This document shows, one piece after another, positions 1 to 8,479 of a DNA stretch of 64,000 nt. Location: assembly GCF_040050925.1 (NCBI RefSeq), contig NZ_CP157390.1:3968001-4032000 (forward strand). Direction: 5' to 3'. This DNA is from Leifsonia sp. NPDC080035. GTDB taxonomy: Bacteria > Actinomycetota > Actinomycetes > Actinomycetales > Microbacteriaceae. The notes under the pieces were generated by a model. The model worked only from the letters and a program-made list of their open reading frames with translations, was not told the DNA's origin and searched no databases. The position numbers and the translations under genes are program-made. Positions within the stretch are counted from its first letter, which is position 1. Every line of letters begins with the position of its first letter.

Positions 1-209
1 CCGTGCAGGAGGTGGACGCCGACACGGTCGCCGTCCGGCTGCCCGCGAAGACCGCGACCCTGCCCGTCGCCGCGGCGGCCGCGGTCGACCGGCTGCTCGA
101 CGGCAGCCCGGTGCGCATCGCCGACCTCCCGGAGCTGGACGCGTCCTCGGCCATCGTCGTCGCCCGGCGGCTGCTGCGCGAGGGGATCGTGGTGGTCGCG
201 ACGCCGTGA
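1..209 (+). CDS. C-terminal fragment, probably cupin-type protein (5' end outside window)
   Basis: Only about 69 codons are present and the frame is open to the left edge, so the true start lies outside the window. The visible part is an acidic, Ala/Leu/Val-rich segment ending in two predicted helices, resembling the winged-helix tail of actinobacterial cupin_4 (JmjC-like) proteins. The stop overlaps the GTG of the next gene by 4 bases (GTGA), so the two are probably co-transcribed. In related genomes a cupin protein often precedes a sucrase/ferredoxin-like gene, which is the main reason for the family suggestion. No catalytic metal-binding motif is visible in this fragment, so the assignment is an inference. 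Confidence 0.45.
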   Translation, partial: VQEVDADTVAVRLPAKTATLPVAAAAAVDRLLDGSPVRIADLPELDASSAIVVARRLLREGIVVVATP

Positions 210-1105
210 CCACCGTCCCTCCCGGCACTGCCTGGCTCCCGTGCAGCGACCGCGCCCGCGAGCGCGGCGACCCGCTCCCCGGGACCGCGGGGCGCGGCGA
301 CCGCTGGCTGCTCGTAGAGCTGGAGAGCGCGTGGGGCCGGCACGCGTTCTTCGACTCGGCCCTCGATCCGGCGCTCGGTGCGGCCATCGTGGCGCGCGCC
401 GAATCGGCAGGCATCCGGCCGCTCGCGATCCGGCGCACGCGGTTGCGCGCCGACGAGCGCCGGGCGCAGACCCGCTGGCGCTGGGCCCTCGTGGATGCGC
501 GTCCCGGCCGCGCCGCGATCCGCTGGGGCGTCGTGTCCGATCCCGCGGACCTCCTCGGCCTCCCGCTGGACGGCAGCGCGGGCACGCCGTCCGACCGGCC
601 GGCGTTCGCGGTCTGCGCCCACGCCAGGCACGACCAGTGCTGCGCGGTGCGCGGCCGGCCGGTGGTGGAGGCGCTGGCGCGCAGCCATCCCGAGGAGACC
701 TGGGAGTGCTCGCACCTCGGCGGCGACCGGTTCGCGGCCACCATGATCCTGTTCCCGCACGGGCTGCTGTACGGCGCGGTGCCCGCGGCGGAGGCGGACG
801 CCATCGTCGCGGACTACGCCGACGGGCGCGTCGACCCGCGCTACCTGCGCGGCCGCACCTCGCTCAGCACTGTCGCCCAGGCCGCGGAGGCATTCGCGCG
901 CGACGCCTCCGGAGACACCGGGATCGACGCCTACCGGGTGCTCGCCGAGCACCCGCATCCCCACGGCTGGACGGTCGTGCTGGAGCATTGCGGTCGCCGG
1001 GTCGTGGTGGAGGTGGGCGAGCGGCTCTCCGAGCCGTTGCTCAGCACGTGCGCTGCAACGCTCGCGCACCCGGTCCGGGAGTTCGTCCCCGTCGCTGTGC
1101 GCTAG
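206..1105 (+). CDS. sucrase/ferredoxin-like family protein
   Basis: 299 residues. The family has a thioredoxin-like ferredoxin fold. Visible signatures are C13 near the N terminus, the cluster C137/C145/C146 (CAHARHDQCC) followed by RGRP, and CSHLGGDRFA with C168 and H170; these are the expected [2Fe-2S] ligand region and the conserved CSHxGGxRF motif. The biochemical role is not established, and the name comes from a yeast similarity rather than from sucrase activity. The GTG start overlaps the stop of the upstream gene. The stop lies 3 bases from the stop of the convergent phosphohydrolase gene. Confidence 0.8.
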   Translation: MTTVPPGTAWLPCSDRARERGDPLPGTAGRGDRWLLVELESAWGRHAFFDSALDPALGAAIVARAESAGIRPLAIRRTRLRADERRAQTRWRWALVDARPGRAAIRWGVVSDPADLLGLPLDGSAGTPSDRPAFAVCAHARHDQCCAVRGRPVVEALARSHPEETWECSHLGGDRFAATMILFPHGLLYGAVPAAEADAIVADYADGRVDPRYLRGRTSLSTVAQAAEAFARDASGDTGIDAYRVLAEHPHPHGWTVVLEHCGRRVVVEVGERLSEPLLSTCAATLAHPVREFVPVAVR

Positions 1106-1108
1106 TCC

Positions 1109-2059
1109 TCAGAGGTCGAGCACGGCTGCCACCATCGCGTGGTCGGACACGGGTGCGTCCTTCCGCGCGGTCGCGTTCTCCGTGATGGAGGGCAGGCTTG
1201 CCGCGCCGGGGATCGTCGTCACCGACTGCACGGCCTTCCGCAGCGCCGTCGAGACGAAGAGGTGGTCGATCAGCTCGCCCGTGCCCCGGTAGATCCGGCT
1301 GAACCGCTTCTCGGGCGGGATGAGCGGGGCGAGGTTGAGCAGCCGCCAGCCGTCGCCGCTGTCCGGCTGCTTTTCCCCGGCCGTGCCGATCTCGCTCCCA
1401 GGAGGGCCATTCACGATCTGCGTCGTCGCGGCCTCGACGCCGTCGTTGAAGTCCCCCATCACGAACAGCCGACGTTCCGTGCCCTTACCGGCGAGCAGCG
1501 CGTCCGCGAACGTGCGGACGGCCGCCGCCTCCGCGGCCCTGCGCAACAGCGCGTAGGCCGCGTACCGGGCGCGCTCGTCCTCGTCGTGCGGCTGGAAGCC
1601 GCCGCCGGGGAAGCTGAGCAGCTTCGACTTGAGGTGGACGGACACCAGGTCCGCCTCGCCCGCGCCGGTGGTCACCCGCAGCCGCAGCGCGCCGCGCCCC
1701 ATCGAGGCGAGCGGGGCGCCGTCGTCACTGGTGGGGACGCCGTGCAGCTGCGCGGGGATGTCGAAGTACTGCTGCGTCTCGACCACCGGCAGCCGGGTGG
1801 CGAAGCCGACCCGGATCGGATGCGAGGCCTCGAAGTGCGTCGACAGCTCACCGGTCCAGTCGGGGCCGAGCGCCGTCAGCAGCGCGTCGAAGGCCGCCGG
1901 GTCGCCGACCTCCTGGGTCGCGACCACATCCGCGCCCGACCCGTGGATGGTGGCCGCCAGCAGCTGGACCTTGTGGTCGAAGACCGCCTGGGAGCCCGGT
2001 CCGAACGGGGTGCCTGCCGGAAAGAAGTTCTCGAGATTCCAGGTTGCGACAGTGAGCAC
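1109..2059 (-). CDS. endonuclease/exonuclease/phosphatase (EEP) family protein
   Basis: 316 residues from a GTG start placed at 2059 because GGAGG lies 6 bases upstream and the fold begins at once with TVATWNLENFF. Other hallmarks of the metal-dependent EEP fold are TQEVGD (metal-binding Glu), FVMGDFND and PVSDHAMV (catalytic Asp/His). No signal peptide is seen, so it is probably cytoplasmic. The substrate, whether nucleic acid, phospholipid or phosphodiester, cannot be read from the sequence. A longer reading starting at 2146 adds 29 basic residues of low complexity and is less likely. Confidence 0.85.
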   Translation of the reverse strand: MLTVATWNLENFFPAGTPFGPGSQAVFDHKVQLLAATIHGSGADVVATQEVGDPAAFDALLTALGPDWTGELSTHFEASHPIRVGFATRLPVVETQQYFDIPAQLHGVPTSDDGAPLASMGRGALRLRVTTGAGEADLVSVHLKSKLLSFPGGGFQPHDEDERARYAAYALLRRAAEAAAVRTFADALLAGKGTERRLFVMGDFNDGVEAATTQIVNGPPGSEIGTAGEKQPDSGDGWRLLNLAPLIPPEKRFSRIYRGTGELIDHLFVSTALRKAVQSVTTIPGAASLPSITENATARKDAPVSDHAMVAAVLDL

Positions 2060-2173
2060 GATGCGCCTCCTCGCTTCGCGGCGCCCGGCCGGCGCCGACG
2101 GCGACAGTGTGCGCCGCGCTCGCGAGGGCGGCATCCGTGCCGGCACGGATTCGCACCGGCACGGGCGTCGGCC

Positions 2174-2596
2174 TCAGGCGTTCTGCGGCTGGTCCGCCGA
2201 CTGCAGGATGCGGACCATGTTCCCGGACGGGTCGCGGAAGGCGCAGTCGCGGGGACCCCACGGCTGATCCTTCGGCTCCTGGAGGACCTCGGCGCCGGTC
2301 GAGCGCACGCGCTCGAACACCTCGTCCAGGTCGTCCTCGGTGTTGAAGACGACGTTGGTGAGCACGCCCTTGGTGACGAGCTCCTGGATGGCGTCGCCGT
2401 CCGACTGGGACCGGCCGGCGTACGGGTCGGAGAGCACGATCTGCGTGCCGCCGTCGGCACCGCCGAGGGTGATCCAGTGGTGGCCGCCGGACGCGACGTC
2501 GTTGAGGACGTCCAGGCCGAGCGCGTCGCGGTAGAACGCGAGCGCCGCCTCGGGGTCGGTCACCGTGATGTGCGAGTACTGAAGCGAAAGGGTCAT
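2174..2596 (-). CDS. VOC superfamily protein (glyoxalase/bleomycin-resistance fold)
   Basis: 140 residues with the paired beta-alpha-beta-beta-beta modules of the vicinal oxygen chelate fold: HITVTDPEAALAFYRDALG at the N terminus, and a second module around NVVFNTEDDLDEVFERVRS ending in CAFRDPSGNMVRIL. A single domain normally dimerises to form its metal site. It lies 74 bases downstream of an AraC-type regulator on the same strand, a common actinobacterial pairing, so it is probably that regulator's target. The substrate is unknown. Confidence 0.85.
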   Translation of the reverse strand: MTLSLQYSHITVTDPEAALAFYRDALGLDVLNDVASGGHHWITLGGADGGTQIVLSDPYAGRSQSDGDAIQELVTKGVLTNVVFNTEDDLDEVFERVRSTGAEVLQEPKDQPWGPRDCAFRDPSGNMVRILQSADQPQNA

Positions 2597-2670
2597 GGCC
2601 TCAGCCTAGGAAGCGGACGCCGTGCGCGCTTCTCCAAAACTGCTCGAGTTCGCGGCGCTCGCGGCCCGCT

Positions 2671-3084
2671 TCACGGCGCGACGGGACGGGAGCGCACCGG
2701 CCGCGTGCGCTGCTTCGCGATGCAGTTCGGCATCGCCTCCTCCGCCCGATGCTCGCGCGCCCGATAGCTGGTCGGGCTCTCGCCGACCACCTCGGCGAAC
2801 TTGGAGCTGAACGAGCCGAGCGAGGTACAGCCGACCGCCATGCACGCGTCGGTCACGCTCATCCCCTCGCGCAGCAGGGCCATCGCGCGCTCGATCCGGC
2901 GCGTCATCAGGTAGCTGTACGGCGTCTCGCCGTAGGCGGCGCGGAACCGGCGGGAGAAGTGCGAGGGCGACATGAAGGCGCCCGCGGCGAGCGTCGGCAC
3001 GTCGAGCGGCTGCGCGTACTCGCGGTCCATGAAGTCCCGCGCGCGGCGCAGCGTCGTCAGCTCCGCGATCTCCTCCGGTGACAC
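2671..3084 (-). CDS. AraC-family helix-turn-helix regulator
   Basis: 137 residues, essentially a lone AraC DNA-binding domain. The two helix-turn-helix units are visible as LDVPTLAAGAFMSPSHFSRR and MSVTDACMAVGCTSLGSFSSKF, followed by the family end motif GESPTSYRAR. No N-terminal sensor domain is present in the accepted reading. The GTG at 3084 is chosen because a GGAGG lies just upstream, although the 3-base spacing is short, and everything upstream is low-complexity Arg/Ser sequence. It sits upstream of the VOC gene on the same strand and probably controls it. Confidence 0.82.
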   Translation of the reverse strand: MSPEEIAELTTLRRARDFMDREYAQPLDVPTLAAGAFMSPSHFSRRFRAAYGETPYSYLMTRRIERAMALLREGMSVTDACMAVGCTSLGSFSSKFAEVVGESPTSYRAREHRAEEAMPNCIAKQRTRPVRSRPVAP

Positions 3085-3103
3085 GCCTCCACCGTATCCC
3101 GGT

Positions 3104-6100
3104 TCAGGCGGGCTCGACCAGACGGATGAAGGCGCTGAGCTCGCCGACCCCGTCCGGGGTGGTGGGCAGGAACTCCGTGAGCAACGGCGAGTGGACGAGG
3201 TACGCCGCCCACTTCGCCCGGGACACCGCAACGTTGAGCCGGTTCTTCATCAGCAGGAACGACATCCCACGCGGCACGTCCGCGGAGGAGGACGCGGCCA
3301 GGCTGACGATGGCGACCGCGGCCTCCTGCCCCTGGAACTTGTCCACCGTGCCGACGCGCACGTCCCCGAACCCGGCCTCGTCCAGCGCCGCGCGCACCTC
3401 GGCGAGCTGCGCGTTATACGGCGTCACGACGATCACGTCCTCGCCGCGCAGCGGATCGTCGTCGCGGCCCGCTTCGGTGTCCGTCCAGGAGCGGCCGATC
3501 AGCCCGCGCACGAGCTCGACGACGACCGCCGCCTCCTCCGGGGAGGCGGTCGCGTTGCCCGCGTGCGCGACGGGCACGGGATGCAGCCCCGGCTGCACGC
3601 CGCCGAGCTCCCGCTCCGCGGCGCACGCGTGCGCGCGCAGCCGGCCCTCATAGGAGAGCGTCGAGACCGCGGCCGCGAGCGCGGGATGCATCCGCCTGGT
3701 CTCGGCGAGGAAGTAACCGAGCTCCGGTGGCAGCACGTCGTGGCCGTCGCTGACCCAGCCGAGGGCGGAACCGTCCACCGGCTCGGGATGCCGGCCCTGG
3801 CTCACCTGCGGCAACTGCTGCGGATCGCCGAGCAGGAGCAGGTTGCGCGCCGCGACCCCGACCGCGATCGTGGAGGCGAGGGAGAACTGGCCGGCCTCGT
3901 CGATCACCAGCAGGTCGAGGCTCTCCCGCGGCACCCTCGCCGGGTTCGCGAAGTCCCAGGCCGTCCCGCCGAGGACGTAGCCGCTCGCCTCGCGCTCGCC
4001 GGCGAACTCGAGATGGCCGTTCCTGCGCAGCGCGGTGAACCGCACACCGTCGGCGGCGCCGCTCGGCACCTTGCCGACCAGCGCCGCATCCAGGCCGGTG
4101 TTCACCACGCGGTCGAGCAGGTTCTCGACCACGGCGTGCGACTGAGCCACGACGCCGACGCGCCAGCCGTGCTCGGCGACCAGCTGCGCGATGACGTGCG
4201 CGCCGAGGTAGGACTTGCCCGTGCCGGGCGGGCCCTGCACCGCGAGGTACGAGGAGTCAAGATCGAGCAGGCTGGCCGTCACGGCCGCGATCCGGCCGCT
4301 GCCGTCTTCCGCGCCCTCCGGCGCGAGACGGCCGGACCGCGTGCGCGGCGGCGTGCGGCGCAGCAGGTCGACGGTGGCGTTCGTCGGCCATCCCCCGCCG
4401 CGGCGTGCGTCGAGCAGCGTCGAGCCCCATTCCCGGATGGCCTCGGCGAGCGGCCGGGTGTTCGGCGGCGGCGCCGGCGTGAGCGCTGTGGGCAGGTGCC
4501 GGTAGGCGGGCACGTCCTCCGGCAGCGTCTCCCGCACAAGCACGGACCCGTCGTCGGTGACCGCGACGACCGCGACCGAGCGCACCGTGCGCGAGCCGGG
4601 CTGCGAGCGCAGCATCCGGAACGGTCCCGGGTACTCGTAGAGCAGGAACGGGCCGGAGCTCTCGCTCACCCGCACGGCGCTGCCCGCGCCCCATTGTCCG
4701 GTGAGCAGCAGTTCCCGCCGCTCGACGCGCTGGCCCTCGTCGAGGTACCAGTCGCGGACGACGGTCGCCGTCTCCACGACCAGCACGTCCCTGGTGTCCG
4801 CCCACTCCTCGATCGGCTGGATGAGCCGGGCGAAGTGCGACTGCCAGAAGCTCTTCTGCTCGCGACGGTGGAAGTCGATCGCGGCGGCGGCGAGCGCCAT
4901 CGCCTCGCGGTCGGGGGTGCGGTGCGGGTCGAGGGGGTCGCCCGCGAAGCCGAGCAGGCCGGCACGAAGCGGCGACTCCTCCGGGGCGACCTCCGGCTCC
5001 TCCGCGGGCGCCGCGCCGATCGGGATGCCGTTCTCGGCCGCGCTCGCGAGCAGCCAGTCCCGCAGCCGCAGCGTCGAGACGCAGTCGTAGCGGTTGTAGT
5101 CGCCGATCGCGTCGAGGATCGGCTGCGCCTCCTCCGGACGGCCCAGGGCCAGCAGGTCGCGGGCGTTCGCGTACTCCGTGATCGAGTCCGCCCCGTTGGT
5201 CACCGAGCTCTCGCGCAGTTCGTCGCCCATGTACAGCGGTTCGAGCTTCTTGATCGAGTACGAGCGCGAGCCCACCCGCACCGACTTGCGCACGAGCGGG
5301 TAGAGGTCGACCATCACGTTGTCGCGCAGCAGCCCGTCCACCTCCTCCTCGCCGACGCCGTGCCGGGCGGCGAGCGCCAGCAGGTGCGTCTGCTCGTAGG
5401 CGGCGTAGTGGTAGATGTGCATGCGCGGGAAACGGGCTCGGCGCTCGCGCACCCAGGCGAGGAACTCCTCCAGCGCAACGCGCTCGGCCGCGAAGTCGTG
5501 CGCCCAGAACGCGGTGAACCGCGCATCCCGGTCGACGATCCCGAACAGGTAGTCGAGCCCCCAGCGCTCCCCCGCGCCCTCGGTGTACAGCGGGTCGCCC
5601 TCGAAGTCGAAGAAGATGTCGCCGGCGTCGGGCTCCGGCAGTACGGCGAGCACGGGCGCGTTGAACACCCGCACCGGCGGCGGCGACCCGGGCTGCGCCT
5701 GCAGCTGCAGCCGCGCCTGCTCGCGGAGGCCGTCGAGCGTCCCCTCGGGGATGCCGTCGACCGGGCCGGTGGAGGCGGCGAGCGCGTCGATGGTGGCGAT
5801 GCCCGCCGCGAACAGGTGCTCGCGCTGCGTGACGCGCATCCCGGCGACCAGCAGCACGTCGCGCGCGGCCTGGATCTCGGCGTCGCAGGTGTCGCAGCGG
5901 CCGCAGACCGTGAAGCGCGGATCGCCCCACGCGACCGGGCCCTCATCGGCGACGTGCTCGTCGATGATGTCCAGCAGGCGCGCCCGCCGCTTCCGGTAGA
6001 CCGGCTCGATGTCGCGGAGCCGGTGCTCGCTCACCGACCCGTCGCCGAGGAGCAGTTCGACGGTGTCGTCGACCTCGACCCCGACCCGGCGGAGCTGCTC

Positions 6101-6559
6101 GGCGTATGCCGCCAGCTGCAGCAGGGCGGTGACCCTGGCGCTGCGCGCGAGCTTGGAGTCCTGCACGCGGTAGCGGCCGTCCGGCAGCCGCACCACGAAG
6201 TCGGCGAAGCCGACGAACGCGCCATCGAAGAACGTCGCCTGGAAGACGACCTCCGCCGCGCGCTCGAACGCGTCCGCGGTCTGCCGCACGGCGCCGGCCA
6301 GGCCGTCCGCCGTCAACTGCTCCGGGCGCGGGATCTCAGCCACGCCCGAGCCGAACCGCTCACGGTAGCGCTCCAGGATGTGGTGCTCGTGCTCGTCGCC
6401 GAGCCGCGAGGACCGCACGTACATCGGGTCCTCGACCTCGTCGGTCTTCTCGAGCCTCCCGAGCTTGACGTCGAGCGTGCGCAGGAACGCGAACTCGCAC
6501 TTCGAGGCCTCGGTCAGGTCGCTCGCGCTCGTGACGATGACACCGTCCAGCAGGAACAC
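3104..6559 (-). CDS. TM0106-type RecB-like nuclease / RNase-H-fold exonuclease / SF1 helicase fusion
   Basis: 1151 residues in three modules. Residues 1-230 are a Cas4/Dna2/RecB-like PD-(D/E)XK nuclease: D120, DSK at 134-136, and cysteines C21, C219, C222 and C225 in the one-plus-three pattern of Fe-S nucleases. Roughly 300-520 looks like an RNase-H-fold 3'-5' exonuclease (YprB/DnaQ type): FFDFEGDP, HIYHYAAYEQ and YNRYDCVSTLRL supply the acidic residues. The C-terminal third is an SF1B (Upf1/Dna2-like) helicase: Walker A QGPPGTGKS, Walker B VIDEAGQ, TVDKFQGQE and NVAVSRAK. GTG at 6559 has a good Shine-Dalgarno (AAGGGAG). A role in DNA end processing or repair is inferred. It appears monocistronic. 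Confidence 0.85.
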   Translation of the reverse strand: MFLLDGVIVTSASDLTEASKCEFAFLRTLDVKLGRLEKTDEVEDPMYVRSSRLGDEHEHHILERYRERFGSGVAEIPRPEQLTADGLAGAVRQTADAFERAAEVVFQATFFDGAFVGFADFVVRLPDGRYRVQDSKLARSARVTALLQLAAYAEQLRRVGVEVDDTVELLLGDGSVSEHRLRDIEPVYRKRRARLLDIIDEHVADEGPVAWGDPRFTVCGRCDTCDAEIQAARDVLLVAGMRVTQREHLFAAGIATIDALAASTGPVDGIPEGTLDGLREQARLQLQAQPGSPPPVRVFNAPVLAVLPEPDAGDIFFDFEGDPLYTEGAGERWGLDYLFGIVDRDARFTAFWAHDFAAERVALEEFLAWVRERRARFPRMHIYHYAAYEQTHLLALAARHGVGEEEVDGLLRDNVMVDLYPLVRKSVRVGSRSYSIKKLEPLYMGDELRESSVTNGADSITEYANARDLLALGRPEEAQPILDAIGDYNRYDCVSTLRLRDWLLASAAENGIPIGAAPAEEPEVAPEESPLRAGLLGFAGDPLDPHRTPDREAMALAAAAIDFHRREQKSFWQSHFARLIQPIEEWADTRDVLVVETATVVRDWYLDEGQRVERRELLLTGQWGAGSAVRVSESSGPFLLYEYPGPFRMLRSQPGSRTVRSVAVVAVTDDGSVLVRETLPEDVPAYRHLPTALTPAPPPNTRPLAEAIREWGSTLLDARRGGGWPTNATVDLLRRTPPRTRSGRLAPEGAEDGSGRIAAVTASLLDLDSSYLAVQGPPGTGKSYLGAHVIAQLVAEHGWRVGVVAQSHAVVENLLDRVVNTGLDAALVGKVPSGAADGVRFTALRRNGHLEFAGEREASGYVLGGTAWDFANPARVPRESLDLLVIDEAGQFSLASTIAVGVAARNLLLLGDPQQLPQVSQGRHPEPVDGSALGWVSDGHDVLPPELGYFLAETRRMHPALAAAVSTLSYEGRLRAHACAAERELGGVQPGLHPVPVAHAGNATASPEEAAVVVELVRGLIGRSWTDTEAGRDDDPLRGEDVIVVTPYNAQLAEVRAALDEAGFGDVRVGTVDKFQGQEAAVAIVSLAASSSADVPRGMSFLLMKNRLNVAVSRAKWAAYLVHSPLLTEFLPTTPDGVGELSAFIRLVEPA

Positions 6560-6642
6560 GCGGCGCTCCCTTCCCGCGCCACCGGCCGGGCGCTCCTGCA
6601 ACGCTACCGGCCACCACCGACACGGCGATCAGCCGCCCGCGC

Positions 6643-6708
6643 GACTGCCCCTTCCTGGAACGATTGCCCCTGCGCGAGCACCGGCAATCGTTCCAGGAAG
6701 GGGCAGTC
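6643..6708. repeat. perfect 26-bp intergenic inverted repeat
   Basis: Arms 6643-6668 and 6683-6708 are exact reverse complements around a 14-base loop. It lies upstream of the nuclease-helicase gene and just past the stop of the HhH-GPD gene, both on the minus strand. Neither flank has a run of T, so it is not a textbook intrinsic terminator, though it could still end or protect the HhH-GPD transcript. It contains a TGCCCC core also present in the hairpins at 15174 and 45043. Confidence 0.9.
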
Positions 6709-6715
6709 ACCGCGC

Positions 6716-7279
6716 TCAGCCCTTCGCGGCCGCCTTGACCGCGCGCTTGTGCTCGCGCACCTTCGCGAGGGAGTCCGCGTCGACGATGTCGGCGACCGAT
6801 CGGTAGCCCTCCGCACCGTAGTCGCCCGCCGCCTCGCGCCAGCCCGGCGCCGCGAGGCCCCTCTGCTTGCCCAGCAGCGCGAGGAAGATCTTCGCCTTCT
6901 GCTCGCCGAAGCCGGGGAGCGCCTTGAGCCGCTTCAGCACCTCCGCGCCGTCCGGCTCCCCGCGCGTCCAGATCGCCGACGTATCGCCGTCCCAGTCGGT
7001 CACGATCGCCGCGGCGAGCGCCTGCACGCGGCCCGCCATCGACCCGGGGAAGCGGTGCACGGCGGGAGACTGCTTCATCACCTCGGCGAGCCGGTCCGGA
7101 TCGATCGCGGCCACCCCCGCCGGGTCGAGCGAGCCGAGCCTGTCGCGCAGCTTCGCCGGTCCGGCGAAGGCGGTCTCCATCGCCACCTGCTGATCGAGCA
7201 GCATGCCGACGAGCAGGGCGAACGGGGACTGGTCGAGCAGGGCGTCCGCCTCGGGATCGCCGGTGATGTTCAGAGCCAT
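6716..7279 (-). CDS. HhH-GPD-type base excision repair protein
   Basis: 187 residues. The N-terminal LVGMLLDQQVAMETAF region and the helix-hairpin-helix around LKALPGFGEQKAKIFLALLG match the HhH-GPD superfamily of DNA glycosylases. I do not see the downstream Cys cluster of Nth or MutY, so an Fe-S cluster is unlikely. It is shorter than typical EndoIII enzymes, as in the actinobacterial subfamily often named only by fold. The lesion recognised is unknown. The gene is followed by the 26-bp inverted repeat. Confidence 0.82.
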   Translation of the reverse strand: MALNITGDPEADALLDQSPFALLVGMLLDQQVAMETAFAGPAKLRDRLGSLDPAGVAAIDPDRLAEVMKQSPAVHRFPGSMAGRVQALAAAIVTDWDGDTSAIWTRGEPDGAEVLKRLKALPGFGEQKAKIFLALLGKQRGLAAPGWREAAGDYGAEGYRSVADIVDADSLAKVREHKRAVKAAAKG

Positions 7280-7300
7280 GCCCTCATGCTGCCATCGGTG

Positions 7301-7516
7301 TCAGACGACGAGCAACAGCACTCCGGCGACCGCAGACAGCGCGGCGAGCAGCAGCGCGACGCCGAGCAGCACGCCGTGCACGACGAGGAACGGCGTCGCC
7401 TTGCCCGCCGCATCCCGCGCACGGGCGTCGTTCCTGACCCTGGCGAAGAACCGCGGCCACGCGAAGACGTTGAACAGCGCGTTGAGGAACAGGACGATCG
7501 CGGCGAAGATGCTCAT
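7301..7516 (-). CDS. small two-helix membrane protein (SCO4848-like)
   Basis: 71 residues with two hydrophobic segments, about 2-20 and 45-71, separated by a basic loop (RFFARVRNDARARD). This matches the SCO4848 family of small actinobacterial membrane proteins of unknown function. Its ATG overlaps the stop of the LysR gene (ATGA), so the two are translationally coupled, although a functional link to the regulator is not evident. Confidence 0.72.
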   Translation of the reverse strand: MSIFAAIVLFLNALFNVFAWPRFFARVRNDARARDAAGKATPFLVVHGVLLGVALLLAALSAVAGVLLLVV

Positions 7517-8412
7517 GGTCCTTCCAGCGTAGGCGACGGCGGGATGCCGAACCGCTCGGCCAGCAGGTCGAGCAGCGCCTGCGCGGCGGCGCTGGGGCGC
7601 GGCCGCGCGATCACGCTGAGCGGCCACAGCACCTCGGGCGCGAGGGGCACGCTCACGGCGCCCTCCGCCGGCAGCACCGTCAGCTCGGGCAGCGCCGCGA
7701 CGCCGAGGCCCGCCGCGACGAAGCGCGGGATCTCGCCGAGGTCGGCCAGCTCCGTCGGCACCTGCCGGACGAGCCCCTCCGCCGCGAACGCGCGGTCGAG
7801 CCGGACCCGGTTGCCGAAGCCCTCGCGCGCATCCACCCACGGCTCCCCCGCCAGCTGCGCGAGCGACACCGAGCCCGCGCCTGCGAGCGGATGCCCGACC
7901 GGCAGGATCGCGACGAACGGGGAGTCCGCGAGCGGCAGCGTCAGCACGCCGGGCACGCGGTCGGGCAGGCCGAGGAACGCGACGTCCACCCTGCCCTGGC
8001 GCACGTCTTCCGCGAGCCCGGTGGACCCGCTGGGCGACGGCCCGAGGCGGAGGTCGACCAGGGGGTGCCTGCGGTGGAACTCGCCCATGATCCCCGGGAG
8101 GTCGATCGTCGTCAGGTTGGTGAAGATGCCGACCCTGACGGTCCCGCGCAGCGCGCCGTCGCCGGCCGCGGCATCCCGCATCCGCTCGATCGCCTGCAGG
8201 CTCGCGCGCGCCTCCTCCACTGCGGCACGACCCGCGTCGGTGAGGCGCACGCCGTGCGGATCGCGCTCGAACAGCCGGACGCCGAGCTCGCGCTCCAGGG
8301 CGCCGATGCCCGCCGAGACGGTCGACTGCGCGGCGAAGACCCGCTCGGCGGCACGGGTGAAGTTGCGCTCGTCGGCGACCGCGACGAAGTACTCGAGCTG
8401 TCTGGTGTCCAC
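7513..8412 (-). CDS. LysR-family transcriptional regulator
   Basis: 299 residues from a GTG at 8412 that gives the canonical N terminus DTRQLEYFVAVADERNFTRAAE, with the winged HTH at about 1-60 (FAAQSTVSAGIGALERELG) and a periplasmic-binding-protein-like effector domain from about 90 onward. It is divergent from an MFS transporter gene, the usual arrangement in which LysR proteins regulate the neighbour and themselves from the shared gap. A dyad TCGAT-N7-ATCGA lies in that gap. Upstream in-frame codons exist (ATG at 8442) but would add residues not typical of the family. Confidence 0.88.
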   Translation of the reverse strand: MDTRQLEYFVAVADERNFTRAAERVFAAQSTVSAGIGALERELGVRLFERDPHGVRLTDAGRAAVEEARASLQAIERMRDAAAGDGALRGTVRVGIFTNLTTIDLPGIMGEFHRRHPLVDLRLGPSPSGSTGLAEDVRQGRVDVAFLGLPDRVPGVLTLPLADSPFVAILPVGHPLAGAGSVSLAQLAGEPWVDAREGFGNRVRLDRAFAAEGLVRQVPTELADLGEIPRFVAAGLGVAALPELTVLPAEGAVSVPLAPEVLWPLSVIARPRPSAAAQALLDLLAERFGIPPSPTLEGP

Positions 8413-8428
8413 GTGACGATCGTATCCA

Positions 8429-8445
8429 TCGATTGTCGGCATCGA
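8429..8445. promoter_or_regulatory. candidate LysR operator
   Basis: TCGAT-tgtcggc-ATCGA is a perfect 5-bp dyad with a 7-base spacer in the 67-base gap between the divergent LysR and MFS genes. Its size is close to the T-N11-A boxes bound by LysR proteins. The assignment rests on position and symmetry only. Confidence 0.45.
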
Positions 8446-8479
8446 GAGTATCCGTTGGACTCGATCACCGCACGCGTTC

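Noticed and set aside
2972..8416. Very long open frame on the plus strand across the nuclease-helicase and neighbouring genes
   Set aside because: It lies antisense to several well-supported genes, has Arg/Val/Glu-rich composition typical of the opposite strand in high-GC DNA and no family motif.
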